This document shows positions 35,265 to 44,057 of a stretch of DNA of 64,000 nt, in pieces. The stretch is taken from NCBI GenBank assembly GCA_900544195.1, contig UQUJ01000004.1:7641-71640 (forward strand), given 5' to 3'. The position numbers were made by a program, and so were the translations under genes. The DNA comes from an uncultured Alistipes sp. Its GTDB lineage: Bacteria > Bacteroidota > Bacteroidia > Bacteroidales > UBA932. Under the pieces are notes generated by a model. It was not told where the DNA came from. It saw only the letters and a list, made by a program, of their open reading frames with translations, and did not search any database. Each line of letters opens with the position of its first letter. The first letter of the stretch is position 1.

Positions 35265-36269
35265 GTGAAAGGATTCCGGAAACTGATATTCAAGTGCAGG
35301 CTTTGGTTCCGTTGGGCTAAGAAGTTCTTCGGACAGGATGTCTGGACCCTTGACGAGAATGATCTCTCCAAGGCCAAGGCGCGCCTGGTCAATGATGTCA
35401 GGGTCGTGACGGTAGCATTCCAGACATTCGCCGAGCAGAAGATCGGTTTTCAGGCTGTTGCCTTAAGTTATTTCTGCACAATGGCTTTCGTGCCGTTCAT
35501 CGCTGTGGCTTTCGCGGTGACGAATGGTTTCGGGCTTGCGGACAAACTCAAAGAGTTATTATTTTCCTGGGACATCAGCCAGAGTATCATGGACATCATC
35601 CTGAACGCCGCTGACAAGATCCTTGATTCGGCCACCAACGGATTGTTCGGACTTATAAGCGCCCTTACGTTCGTCTGGCTCATCATCTGGATGATGATGA
35701 GGGTGGAGACGGTCTTCAACAACGTCTGGAAGGTTCGCAAACTGCAAAGGGCATTCTTCAAACGCATCGGAATCGATGTGATCATCCTTGTGCTGGCACC
35801 GTTTGTGGTGCTGCTGCTATATTCAGGTACAATCATATATTCACACGTGCTGGATCTCATCCCGAACTGGATCGGAGCGACGGACACGATCAAGTCGTTC
35901 CTCGGCTGGGTTGTGGCGTGGGCTGTCACGGTGTTGATCTTCTCCGCGATGTACAAGTTTATCCCGGCGGTGGACGTGAAGTACCGCTATGCGCTGAAGG
36001 CGGCGGTGATAGCCGGAGTGGCGTTTTCCGTGCTTCAGTACCTTTACCTTGAGACTCAGGTGTTTGTGATGCGTCTGAACACGGTTTACGGAACAATCGC
36101 CGCGATTCCCCTTTTTATGGTCTGGATGAGGTTCGGATGGCAGATAATCCTTTACGGAGCGCAGTTTTCCTATTCATTCCAGACAGTCAATGAGGGCGGT
36201 TTCGTCAAGGGGCTTCCGGGTGTGTCGGAGTCGATTATGAAAAGAGATAAAGATTTGGTTGAAATATGA
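35265..36269 (+). CDS. YihY/virulence factor BrkB family inner-membrane protein
   Basis: A 334-residue membrane protein starting at GTG 35265, 12 bases after ligA. The region AEQKIGFQAVALSYFCTMAFVPFIAVAFAV and six predicted helices, ending with IPLFMVWMRFGWQIILYGAQFSY, match the YihY/RNase BN-like family. Despite the old RNase BN name, members are membrane proteins of unknown function. Its last four bases overlap the relA/spoT start (ATGA), so translation is coupled. Confidence 0.85.
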   Translation: MKGFRKLIFKCRLWFRWAKKFFGQDVWTLDENDLSKAKARLVNDVRVVTVAFQTFAEQKIGFQAVALSYFCTMAFVPFIAVAFAVTNGFGLADKLKELLFSWDISQSIMDIILNAADKILDSATNGLFGLISALTFVWLIIWMMMRVETVFNNVWKVRKLQRAFFKRIGIDVIILVLAPFVVLLLYSGTIIYSHVLDLIPNWIGATDTIKSFLGWVVAWAVTVLIFSAMYKFIPAVDVKYRYALKAAVIAGVAFSVLQYLYLETQVFVMRLNTVYGTIAAIPLFMVWMRFGWQIILYGAQFSYSFQTVNEGGFVKGLPGVSESIMKRDKDLVEI

Positions 36270-38485
36270 GTTTCTCACAATTCACAGAACAAGACTACGA
36301 ACTGATCCGTCAGAGTTACGCCCAGCTTAAGGCTGCGGCGGAGAAACGCTGCGCGAACCAGCAGGAGCTGGACGTTGTCCAGAAAGCGTTCGATTTCGCG
36401 AATGAAGCCCATAAGAATGTCCGCCGGCGTTCCGGAGGGCCGTACATCATACATCCGATCGAGGTAGCCAAGATTGTCGTCAGCGACATCGGACTCGGCT
36501 ACAAGTCCATCGCCGCCGCATTGCTTCACGATGTGGTCGAGGACACGGACTACACGGTTGATGACATCCGCAAGCTTTTCGGAGACAAGATCGCCAGCCT
36601 TGTGGACGGCCTTACCAAGATCAAGAATGTTCTTGACAATGAGGACCGCAGCAAGAAACTGGGTGACAGCAATGCCAGGAGTCTTCAGGCCGAGAATTTC
36701 AAGAGGATTCTCCTGACCCTCAATGACGATGTCAGGGTCGTGTTGATCAAGCTTGCCGACCGTCTGCACAATTGCAGGACAATCGAGTTCATGCCAGAGT
36801 ACAAGCGGGACAAGATCCTGAGTGAGACGATGTTCATATTCATACCTCTCGCCCACCGTCTTGGCCTCTATGAGATCAAGTCCGAGATGGAGAACATCTG
36901 GCTGAAGTACAAGGAGCCTGACGCCTACAATGAGATCAGCGGATTGATCAACAGCAATCTCAGTGGCCGTGGCAAGCAGATAGATGATTTCATCACTCCG
37001 ATCGATGCCGCGTTGAAGAGGGCGGGCTTTGATTTCGAAATCCGCAAGAGGGTCAAGACGCCATATTCAATATGGCATAAGATGCAGACCAAGAACATCA
37101 CTTTCGATCAGGTCTATGATCTCTATGCCCTCAGGATCGTGTTCACACCACCGGCTGACACCAAGGAGAGCGAGCGTGATCAGTGTTACCACATATTCTC
37201 CATCATCACGGGAATATACCGCTACAAGCCGGACCGTGTGCGCGACTGGGTGAAGCATCCCAAGAGCAATGGCTATGAGGCCCTGCACTGCACCCTGATG
37301 AGCGACACCGGGATCTGGATTGAGGTTCAGATCCGTTCCAAGAGGATGGATGACATCGCGGAGAAAGGTATCGCGGCACATTGGACCTACAAGCAGGAAG
37401 GGTACATCAGCGAGAATGACAGCGAGATGGACAAGTGGCTCGCCAAGGTCAAGGAGATTCTCGTCAATCCGGACGTCAATGCTCTGGAACTGCTGGACAT
37501 CATCCATAATGATTTGACCAGCAGCGAGATCACGGTGTTCACTCCGAAAGGCGACCAGAAATCGATTGTTAAGGGGGCCACAGCCTTGGATTTCGCCTAC
37601 AGCATCCACACGGAGATCGGCAACAAGGCAATCGCAGCCAAGGTGAACATGAAGCTTGTTCCGCTGTCGCATGTGCTGAGGAGCGGAGACCAGGTCGAGA
37701 TCATCACCGCCGAGGTAGAGCAGCCTAAACGTGAGTGGCTTCAGTTCCTTCAGACAAGACATGCCCGCAACGTTGTCATCGACTATTTCAAAAGCCGCAA
37801 GAAAGAGATCGCGGAGATAGGAAAGAAGATGCTTTCAGAGCAGTTGGAATCGCTTGGCTACAGGATGAACAACGATTCGATCGAAATTCTTCTGGATCAT
37901 TTCGCCATCCCCGGAGGCAATTCCGAAGAGATGTTCTTCCGGATAGGGATAGGGATAATCAAGCTTGGAGACATGTCCGATGTCTTGGCGTCCGGCAAAG
38001 CCGACAAGAGCCATTCGTGGTCTTTCCCATGGTTCGGAAAGAAGAAGGAGACCGCCAAAAAAGAGAAGAATGAATATGTCATTGCTTCTTGTTGCCGACC
38101 GATTCCGGGTGACGCCGTGATCGGAATCAAGTCTCCGGACGGCACTGTCACCGTGCACAAGAAATCATGCCCTGTCGCTGACAGCATCGCTTCCAAACAT
38201 AGTGATTGGCTGGTAGTCCCTCAATGGGACGATGATGACAGCCAGTCATTCCTCGCCCGCCTTTCAATCAGAGGGGTTGACAGGGTCGGCCTCTTGAACG
38301 AGATCTCACGGTACATTTCACTGTTCATGGGAGTGAACATGCGCAAGGTCTGCCTGAGCACGGACGGAGGGATTTTCTCCGGTTATATTGATATTTACGT
38401 TCACGATAAAGCCATTCTGGAGAGGATGATCCGCAAGCTCAGCTCCATTGATGGCATAAAAAGTGTCGTCAGAACCGAAATCTAA
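36266..38485 (+). CDS. Bifunctional (p)ppGpp synthetase/hydrolase, RelA/SpoT family
   Basis: Makes and degrades the stringent-response alarmone. In 739 residues the order is: HD hydrolase domain (HPIEVAKIVV, ALLHDVVEDTDYT with the HD-x3-ED motif intact), synthetase domain (LRIVFTPP, RVRDWVKHPKSNGYEALHCTLM), TGS domain (ITVFTPKGDQKSIVKGATALDFAYSIH), a helical region and a C-terminal ACT domain (about residues 665-739). Both catalytic centres look complete, so it is a Rel-type bifunctional enzyme. It overlaps yihY by four bases. Confidence 0.95.
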   Translation: MSFSQFTEQDYELIRQSYAQLKAAAEKRCANQQELDVVQKAFDFANEAHKNVRRRSGGPYIIHPIEVAKIVVSDIGLGYKSIAAALLHDVVEDTDYTVDDIRKLFGDKIASLVDGLTKIKNVLDNEDRSKKLGDSNARSLQAENFKRILLTLNDDVRVVLIKLADRLHNCRTIEFMPEYKRDKILSETMFIFIPLAHRLGLYEIKSEMENIWLKYKEPDAYNEISGLINSNLSGRGKQIDDFITPIDAALKRAGFDFEIRKRVKTPYSIWHKMQTKNITFDQVYDLYALRIVFTPPADTKESERDQCYHIFSIITGIYRYKPDRVRDWVKHPKSNGYEALHCTLMSDTGIWIEVQIRSKRMDDIAEKGIAAHWTYKQEGYISENDSEMDKWLAKVKEILVNPDVNALELLDIIHNDLTSSEITVFTPKGDQKSIVKGATALDFAYSIHTEIGNKAIAAKVNMKLVPLSHVLRSGDQVEIITAEVEQPKREWLQFLQTRHARNVVIDYFKSRKKEIAEIGKKMLSEQLESLGYRMNNDSIEILLDHFAIPGGNSEEMFFRIGIGIIKLGDMSDVLASGKADKSHSWSFPWFGKKKETAKKEKNEYVIASCCRPIPGDAVIGIKSPDGTVTVHKKSCPVADSIASKHSDWLVVPQWDDDDSQSFLARLSIRGVDRVGLLNEISRYISLFMGVNMRKVCLSTDGGIFSGYIDIYVHDKAILERMIRKLSSIDGIKSVVRTEI

Positions 38486-38514
38486 GAAGCTGTTTTGAAT
38501 ATACCCGTTCCGCA

Positions 38515-40308
38515 ATGAAAAAGATTCCATCAATATTCATCCCGTTGATTCCGGCAGCCCTGCTGCTGGCGGCCACCATGCTTCAGCCTTCGTGCGCCAA
38601 CACAACCCAGGCTCCTACCGGCGGACTCAAGGACACGCTGCCACCGGTTATAAGGAGGGTTGTCCCTCAGCCAGGGGCCGTGTCAGTGCCTGTCCACGGT
38701 ACCAAGATCGCTTTCACTTTCAATGAATATGTCACCGTCAAGGACCCAAAGGGCATATTCCTTTCCCCTCCGCAGAAAAAAAGTCCTAAATACAAGATCA
38801 AAGGAAAGAGTGTGGTCGTGTTTTTTGAAGAGGACCTTCTTCCGAACACAACCTACACCCTCGACCTTACCGGGGCTATCGCGGACAATAATGAGGGAAA
38901 CATGTTCCCCGGGTTCACGACAGTCTTCTCTACCGGAGAGACTGTGGATTCTATGTACGTGACGGGAATTGTCCAGGACTGCAACACATTGAAACCCATC
39001 AAGGGAGCCACCGTGATGCTCTACAAGGACCAGAGGGATTCGGCTGTCTTTCTGGAAAGGCCTGTGGTGGCCGTGAAGACTGACGACTGGGGGTATTTCT
39101 CCCTCCGGAACATTCAGGACACCGTTTTCAGAGTCTATGCTGTGATCGATGGCAACGGCAACAACATCTACGATCCGGACGAAGACCGCATAGCCTTCCT
39201 CGACACATTGTTCAGACCGGTGAACGTGGTGAATGACAGCGTTCCGGAATTGAAGAAATTCGACATGAAAGACACTTTGGCATGTCTGTCCAGAAAAGCG
39301 GAACTTAGGCTTAACATCTTCCGTGAGAAGCCGTCCAAACAATTGCTGATGAACAAGATGAGGACTGGAGACAGGTCAGCCTACATTACGTTCATGGCTC
39401 CGGACACGAGAATTGACTCCCTTTGGTTTCAGGGATTCCCTGCAAGCGAGGTCATCACGGAGTTCAACATTGAAAAGGACAGCCTTTTGCTTTGGCTGAA
39501 TGACCAGAGGGCGATGCCGGACTCATTGCATCTGTGCGTGAAGTATTGGAAGACTGACACTCTCGGGGTGCTTCAGCCTGTGACGGAGAAAGTCAGCCTT
39601 GTGGACGAGAACAGGCCCAAGTCCAGGGCGGCCAGAAAAAAGATCGAGCATAAGGACACGATCTGCGGTCTGAACCTCAAGGCCGAGCCAGAGACCTTTG
39701 AACAGTACGGCATTTCGTTGGAGTTCGATTATCCGCCTATTCTCGGATCGTTCGATTCGTTGATATTCAAGTCGATAAACCCGAGGCAGAAAGAAAAGAA
39801 AGAGGCTTTCACCATAGTTCGTGACTCTTTGAACCTGAGGAAGTACATCATCACACCCGGAGTCAAGATCCAGTCGGGCTATGAGTATTTCTTCAAGGTT
39901 CCTCAAAGGGCCTTCAAGGACATCAACGGTCACTGGAATGACAGCACCGAGGTGAAGGTGACTCTTCCGAACGACGATAACCTCAGCCTTTTCACATTGA
40001 ACCTGACCGGAGTGAACGGCAACAAGTACATTGTTGATCTTCTTGACGAGAGGAAGTCTTCAGTCTTGCGCAGCTACGTGATCGAATCAGACTCCGTCCT
40101 GAAGTTCCCTTATCTTAAGAAAGGCAAATACTCAATAAGGATCACGGAGGATCTGAACCGCAACGGAATAGTGGACACCGGAAACCTGCTGGCTCACAGG
40201 CAGCCTGAAAAGGTCAAGTTCCTGATGACCAAAGACAGTGACCTGTTTGACATTCCGGAGCGCAGTGAGATCAATCAGGATTTGGATCTGACCACATTCT
40301 TCAAATGA
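38515..40308 (+). CDS. Ig-like domain lipoprotein (Big_5/SbsA type)
   Basis: A 597-residue exported protein. The signal peptide ends in the lipobox-like LQPSCAN with Cys near residue 28. An N-terminal Ig-like domain (about residues 45-145, PPVIRRVVPQPGAVSVPVHGTKIAFTFNEYVTVKDPKGIFLSPP) is typical of Bacteroidetes Ig-like domain lipoproteins; it is followed by a carboxypeptidase-regulatory-like fold (GIVQDCNTLKPIKGATVMLYKD) and an all-beta C-terminal half. Function unknown, probably cell-surface or periplasmic. Four bases overlap the next gene. Confidence 0.82.
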   Translation: MKKIPSIFIPLIPAALLLAATMLQPSCANTTQAPTGGLKDTLPPVIRRVVPQPGAVSVPVHGTKIAFTFNEYVTVKDPKGIFLSPPQKKSPKYKIKGKSVVVFFEEDLLPNTTYTLDLTGAIADNNEGNMFPGFTTVFSTGETVDSMYVTGIVQDCNTLKPIKGATVMLYKDQRDSAVFLERPVVAVKTDDWGYFSLRNIQDTVFRVYAVIDGNGNNIYDPDEDRIAFLDTLFRPVNVVNDSVPELKKFDMKDTLACLSRKAELRLNIFREKPSKQLLMNKMRTGDRSAYITFMAPDTRIDSLWFQGFPASEVITEFNIEKDSLLLWLNDQRAMPDSLHLCVKYWKTDTLGVLQPVTEKVSLVDENRPKSRAARKKIEHKDTICGLNLKAEPETFEQYGISLEFDYPPILGSFDSLIFKSINPRQKEKKEAFTIVRDSLNLRKYIITPGVKIQSGYEYFFKVPQRAFKDINGHWNDSTEVKVTLPNDDNLSLFTLNLTGVNGNKYIVDLLDERKSSVLRSYVIESDSVLKFPYLKKGKYSIRITEDLNRNGIVDTGNLLAHRQPEKVKFLMTKDSDLFDIPERSEINQDLDLTTFFK

Positions 40309-41186
40309 TGACAAACATGACTATCCGGAAACATATTCTTACAGCGGCCGCATTCCTTGCCGGCATAGTTTGCTGGGGACAGACCGCCGCCGACACTCTC
40401 AGGGCCGGCTTCCCTGCCGTGGATGACAGTCTCAAGGTGCCGGACACATATTCAGACATCTATCTTGACACTGTTCAGGTCAACCGTGTCTTTGAGATCA
40501 ATGACTATTCCATGATAGGTGTCGAGTACGGTGTCTCGTTCAGCAGGATGAGCTTCAATCCACCGTACACCCAGTCCTCGCTTTTTTCTCCGAACACTTT
40601 CGGAATTTTTTACACCCGTTACGGCAAGATGTTCGCCTATCTCCCCTATTTCGGATTCAAGGTAGGTCTGCGCTACAGCCACGAAGGTTATAAGTTCAAG
40701 GAAAACAAGGACACACAGATTGTTCCGAACATCGAAGGGGCCACACAGGCGGTCATGGATGTCGTGGAGGTCCCGTTCATGGCTCACCTCCACATGGATG
40801 GGCTTCACTATAAGGTGATGGCTGACGCCGGGATCTACGGAGGTTACAGGTTGAACATAAAAAGGACTGGTGACCACGTTGATGAGGCAATACTGAACTC
40901 ATTCAAGGACACGGACCGTCGTTTTGACTATGGAATATGTGGCGGCATTGGTTTCGGCTTGGTGTTCGATCCTCTGGAGTTTCACATCAACGCCAATGTG
41001 CGCTACTCCTGGGGAACCATCTATGACCCTGACTATTACAGTAAGGACTATTACAGGTTCGCCTATCCTTTCGACGTGATGGTCACTGCAGGAGTATATT
41101 TCCAACTGACCAGAAGAACCGGACGCGGCAAGGCCCAGCTTAGGCGTGAGGCCTACCGGCAAGTATTTAATCCTGATGTGAAATGA
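40305..41186 (+). CDS. Outer-membrane beta-barrel protein, PorT-like
   Basis: A 293-residue protein with an N-terminal signal (KHILTAAAFLAGIVCWGQ) and a beta-barrel rich in aromatic, alternating strands: MIGVEYGVSFSRMSF, YFGFKVGLRYSHEGYKF, VMADAGIYGGYRLNI, YGICGGIGFGLVF and VMVTAGVYFQLT. It resembles the PorT/outer membrane beta-barrel (OMP_b-brl_2) family. The substrate or role is unknown. Start codons at 40305, 40308 and 40317 are all possible. Its stop overlaps the ispG start by four bases. Confidence 0.7.
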   Translation: MMTNMTIRKHILTAAAFLAGIVCWGQTAADTLRAGFPAVDDSLKVPDTYSDIYLDTVQVNRVFEINDYSMIGVEYGVSFSRMSFNPPYTQSSLFSPNTFGIFYTRYGKMFAYLPYFGFKVGLRYSHEGYKFKENKDTQIVPNIEGATQAVMDVVEVPFMAHLHMDGLHYKVMADAGIYGGYRLNIKRTGDHVDEAILNSFKDTDRRFDYGICGGIGFGLVFDPLEFHINANVRYSWGTIYDPDYYSKDYYRFAYPFDVMVTAGVYFQLTRRTGRGKAQLRREAYRQVFNPDVK

Positions 41187-42529
41187 GAACTTTGACAGCA
41201 AATGTTGGTGATGTCTTGATCGGTGGCGGTAATCCGATCGTTGTCCAGACGATGTGCAACACCCACACTTATGATGTGGATGCCACAGTGGCCCAGTGCG
41301 TGAGGCTTAGTGACGCCGGGGCGGAGATCATCCGGATCACTGTTCCGGGGCCGGCGGACGTAGAACATGTCAGGGAGATCAAGTCTCGTCTGAAAGGGCT
41401 CGGTGTGATGACACCGATTGTGGCTGACATCCATTTCTCCTCACAGACCGCCATCATGGTGGCTCCGTTTGTCGAGAAGGTCCGGATAAATCCGGGAAAT
41501 TTCCACAGGGATCACGACGAGGCCCGCAGACAGTTTGCCCAATTGATTGAGGTATGCCGCGAGAATGGGACTGCCATCAGAATCGGAGTCAATCACGGCT
41601 CGTTGGGAGATTACATCACCAATCTTTACGGCAACACTCCCGAGGCAATGGCAAAAGCCGCCCTTGAATGGCTGGGAATGTGTGAGAATGTTGATTTCCA
41701 TAATGTTGTGGTGTCACTTAAGTCAAGTAACACTATTGTTATGGTCGAGGCTTACCGGGAACTTATGGCAGCGATGAAAGAAAAAGGGCTCATCTACCCT
41801 CTTCATGTCGGAGTGACAGAGGCCGGCAACGGGGACAGCGGCAGGATCAAGTCTTGTGTCGGGATCTCCACCCTTCTTTCCGAAGGTATAGGTGACACGG
41901 TCAGGGTCTCTTTGACCGAGGATCCTGAGGCTGAGATTCCGGTGGCCATTTACCTTGCCGAAAGATACGGCCATAAGATTGTCTCGTCGATGACTTCCAT
42001 GTCAGTGAGCGGCAGGAAGGCAGTTGCGGTTTACGACTCCCCATCCCGTGAGACTCTTCTGCTGGATGTTTCCTGTGATTTCGGCAAACGATTGCTTGAC
42101 AAGTCCTTGGATGAACTTGAACTTGACGGGACCTATCTTGATGATTCCGGAAACAAGGTCTCAATCCGGGAGTCCGGCCTTGGCGCCTATCTGGTCGATG
42201 AATTGATGCAGGCGGCGAGAAGACGCTTCTACAAACCGGAATATGTCGCCTGCCCTGGATGCGGACGCACTATGTACGATCTCCAGAAGGCGTTTGAGGA
42301 AGTGAAGTCCAGAACCTCACATCTTAAGAACACGGTGATCGCCGTGATGGGCTGCATTGTCAATGGTCCCGGTGAGATGGCCGATGCTGATTGGGGATAT
42401 GTCGGTGAAGGCAACCACAAGGTTACCATCTATAAAGGAAAGACTCCCGTGCTGAAGCATATTCAGGACACGGAAGCCGTGGATCGTCTTGTAGAACTGA
42501 TCGAGAAAGACCAGTCGCAAGTTATTTAA
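41183..42529 (+). CDS. ispG: 4-hydroxy-3-methylbut-2-enyl diphosphate synthase, reduced insert
   Basis: An iron-sulfur enzyme of the MEP isoprenoid pathway that makes HMBPP from MEcPP. The N-terminal TIM barrel (residues 1-258) has VVQTMCNTHTYDVDATV, VADIHFSSQTA, RINPGN and GVTEAGNGDSGRIKS. The C-terminal cluster domain has CPGCGRT (near 356) and CIVNGPGEMADAD (near 391). Between them are about 95 residues, where E. coli has almost none and plant/Bacteroides-type enzymes carry a much larger A* domain. At 448 residues the protein is intermediate. It converges on psd with an 8-base overlap. Confidence 0.92.
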   Translation: MRTLTANVGDVLIGGGNPIVVQTMCNTHTYDVDATVAQCVRLSDAGAEIIRITVPGPADVEHVREIKSRLKGLGVMTPIVADIHFSSQTAIMVAPFVEKVRINPGNFHRDHDEARRQFAQLIEVCRENGTAIRIGVNHGSLGDYITNLYGNTPEAMAKAALEWLGMCENVDFHNVVVSLKSSNTIVMVEAYRELMAAMKEKGLIYPLHVGVTEAGNGDSGRIKSCVGISTLLSEGIGDTVRVSLTEDPEAEIPVAIYLAERYGHKIVSSMTSMSVSGRKAVAVYDSPSRETLLLDVSCDFGKRLLDKSLDELELDGTYLDDSGNKVSIRESGLGAYLVDELMQAARRRFYKPEYVACPGCGRTMYDLQKAFEEVKSRTSHLKNTVIAVMGCIVNGPGEMADADWGYVGEGNHKVTIYKGKTPVLKHIQDTEAVDRLVELIEKDQSQVI

Positions 42530-43187
42530 GTTCTGCGATAACCGTCTCGCAGGCTCTTGTGAAATCCCCCTCTTTCACCTTGACATCAGCGTCAAGCGGG
42601 AGGAATATGTCGATTCGTGAGCCGAACTTGATGATTCCGCACTGCCTGCCTCTCTCTACATTGTCTCCCTCTTTTGAGTAGCAGACAATCCTCCTTGCGA
42701 AAGTGCCGGCGATCTGCCTGAACAGCAGCTCTCCATGCTCGTTACGGATGACTGTGGAGGAGTGCTCGTTTTTCTCTGAGGCCTTTGGCAGGAAAGCAAG
42801 CAAGTACTTGCCCGGATGGTATTTGTAGTAGGAGATTTCCCCGTCCATCGGCCAGAAGTTGGTATGGACATCGAAGAAATCCATGTAAACCGACACCTGG
42901 ATCCGGTCATCCTTGAAATATTCCTTTTCATAGACCCTGTCAACAATCACGACCTTGCCGTCAGCGATGGAAGTGATCATCTTGCTGTCCCCTTCAGGAA
43001 TATCCCTGTCCGGAACCCTGTGGAACCAGAACACAAAGAAGGCGAATGCCAACAGGATGACCGTTATCGGAATCGATATGTACAGATTGTGAATGAATAT
43101 CAACGTGCATGCTATCAGGACTGAAATCACCGCCCAGTTGATCCCTATTGTTCCGTGAGAGTCCTTGTCAACTTTTATCTTCTTCAT
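42522..43187 (-). CDS. psd: Phosphatidylserine decarboxylase family protein
   Basis: Makes phosphatidylethanolamine from phosphatidylserine. It has 221 residues, the short form usual in Bacteroidetes, with two N-terminal membrane helices (INWAVISVLIACTLIFIHNLYI, VILLAFAFFVFWF) and the self-cleavage site FGSRIDIFLP near residue 192, where Ser becomes the pyruvoyl group (LGST in E. coli). Conserved histidines lie in MDFFDVHTNFWPMDGEI. It is the last gene of the rsfS-ftsH-cdsA-psd group and follows cdsA by 39 bases. Confidence 0.92.
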   Translation of the reverse strand: MKKIKVDKDSHGTIGINWAVISVLIACTLIFIHNLYISIPITVILLAFAFFVFWFHRVPDRDIPEGDSKMITSIADGKVVIVDRVYEKEYFKDDRIQVSVYMDFFDVHTNFWPMDGEISYYKYHPGKYLLAFLPKASEKNEHSSTVIRNEHGELLFRQIAGTFARRIVCYSKEGDNVERGRQCGIIKFGSRIDIFLPLDADVKVKEGDFTRACETVIAELK

Positions 43188-43226
43188 ATCGCTTGTATAT
43201 TCATTAATTGATTATCAGATTGTTGG

Positions 43227-44057
43227 TTAAAGCAGGTCGAAGATCGCCAGATAAATTGCCCCGAACGGCATGGCCATGAGAGTGCTGTCGAACCTGTCCA
43301 GAAAGCCGCCGTGTCCCGGGATGATCTTGCCGGAATCCTTTACTCCATAGACTCTTTTCCACTGAGACTCAAACAGGTCGCCATAGACTCCGGTCACGGA
43401 CATTATAAGTGACAGGATGAGGCAGTGGATGAGCGGGAACTTCAATATTCCGAACTCATAAAGAGCGAACGCCGCCAGAACCGAGCTGACAAGTCCGCCG
43501 ATGAATCCTATCCAGGTCTTCTTTGGCGACACGGACGGAAAGAGCTTTTGCGGGAATATCTTGCCGAGAGATATTCCGAATGCGAACGCCCCGACATCCG
43601 AGCACCATATTATGATGAAGAAACAGAGGAGCAGGTTGCCGCTGAAGTTCCCGGCTTTGTCAAAGGCTATGAGGTTTGAGAGCGCTATCGGAACCGCGAT
43701 GTACAAAAGTCCCGTGTAGATGTTCGAGAATTTGCCATATTCCTCCTTGTCCTTGACGTACAACGAGTTGATCATCACGATGAAGATCGGAACCATCGCG
43801 AAGGCCACGAATCTTATAGGAATATGATAGGAGGCCGTGGCGAACAGCAGTCCGAAAAGGAAGATCGCGGCGATGATCGCAAGCACCTTCGAGAAGGTGT
43901 AGCTGTTCCCCATTGTGATGTGGTAGAACTCCAGCAGCATCACGGACATGATGAATATTATCAGTCCGGCGAACAGGAACTTGTTGAACATCAGGCAGGC
44001 CAACATCCCAAGGATGAAGACCACGCCTGAAATGGATCTGACGACAACGTTATTCAT
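43227..44057 (-). CDS. cdsA: Phosphatidate cytidylyltransferase
   Basis: Makes CDP-diacylglycerol, the precursor of phosphatidylserine and other phospholipids; the psd gene follows, so two steps of one pathway are adjacent. It has 276 residues with about eight membrane helices and the C-terminal CDP-alcohol signature SQWKRVYGVKDSGKIIPGHGGFLDRFDS. The start overlaps the ftsH stop by eight bases. Confidence 0.95.
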   Translation of the reverse strand: MNNVVVRSISGVVFILGMLACLMFNKFLFAGLIIFIMSVMLLEFYHITMGNSYTFSKVLAIIAAIFLFGLLFATASYHIPIRFVAFAMVPIFIVMINSLYVKDKEEYGKFSNIYTGLLYIAVPIALSNLIAFDKAGNFSGNLLLCFFIIIWCSDVGAFAFGISLGKIFPQKLFPSVSPKKTWIGFIGGLVSSVLAAFALYEFGILKFPLIHCLILSLIMSVTGVYGDLFESQWKRVYGVKDSGKIIPGHGGFLDRFDSTLMAMPFGAIYLAIFDLL

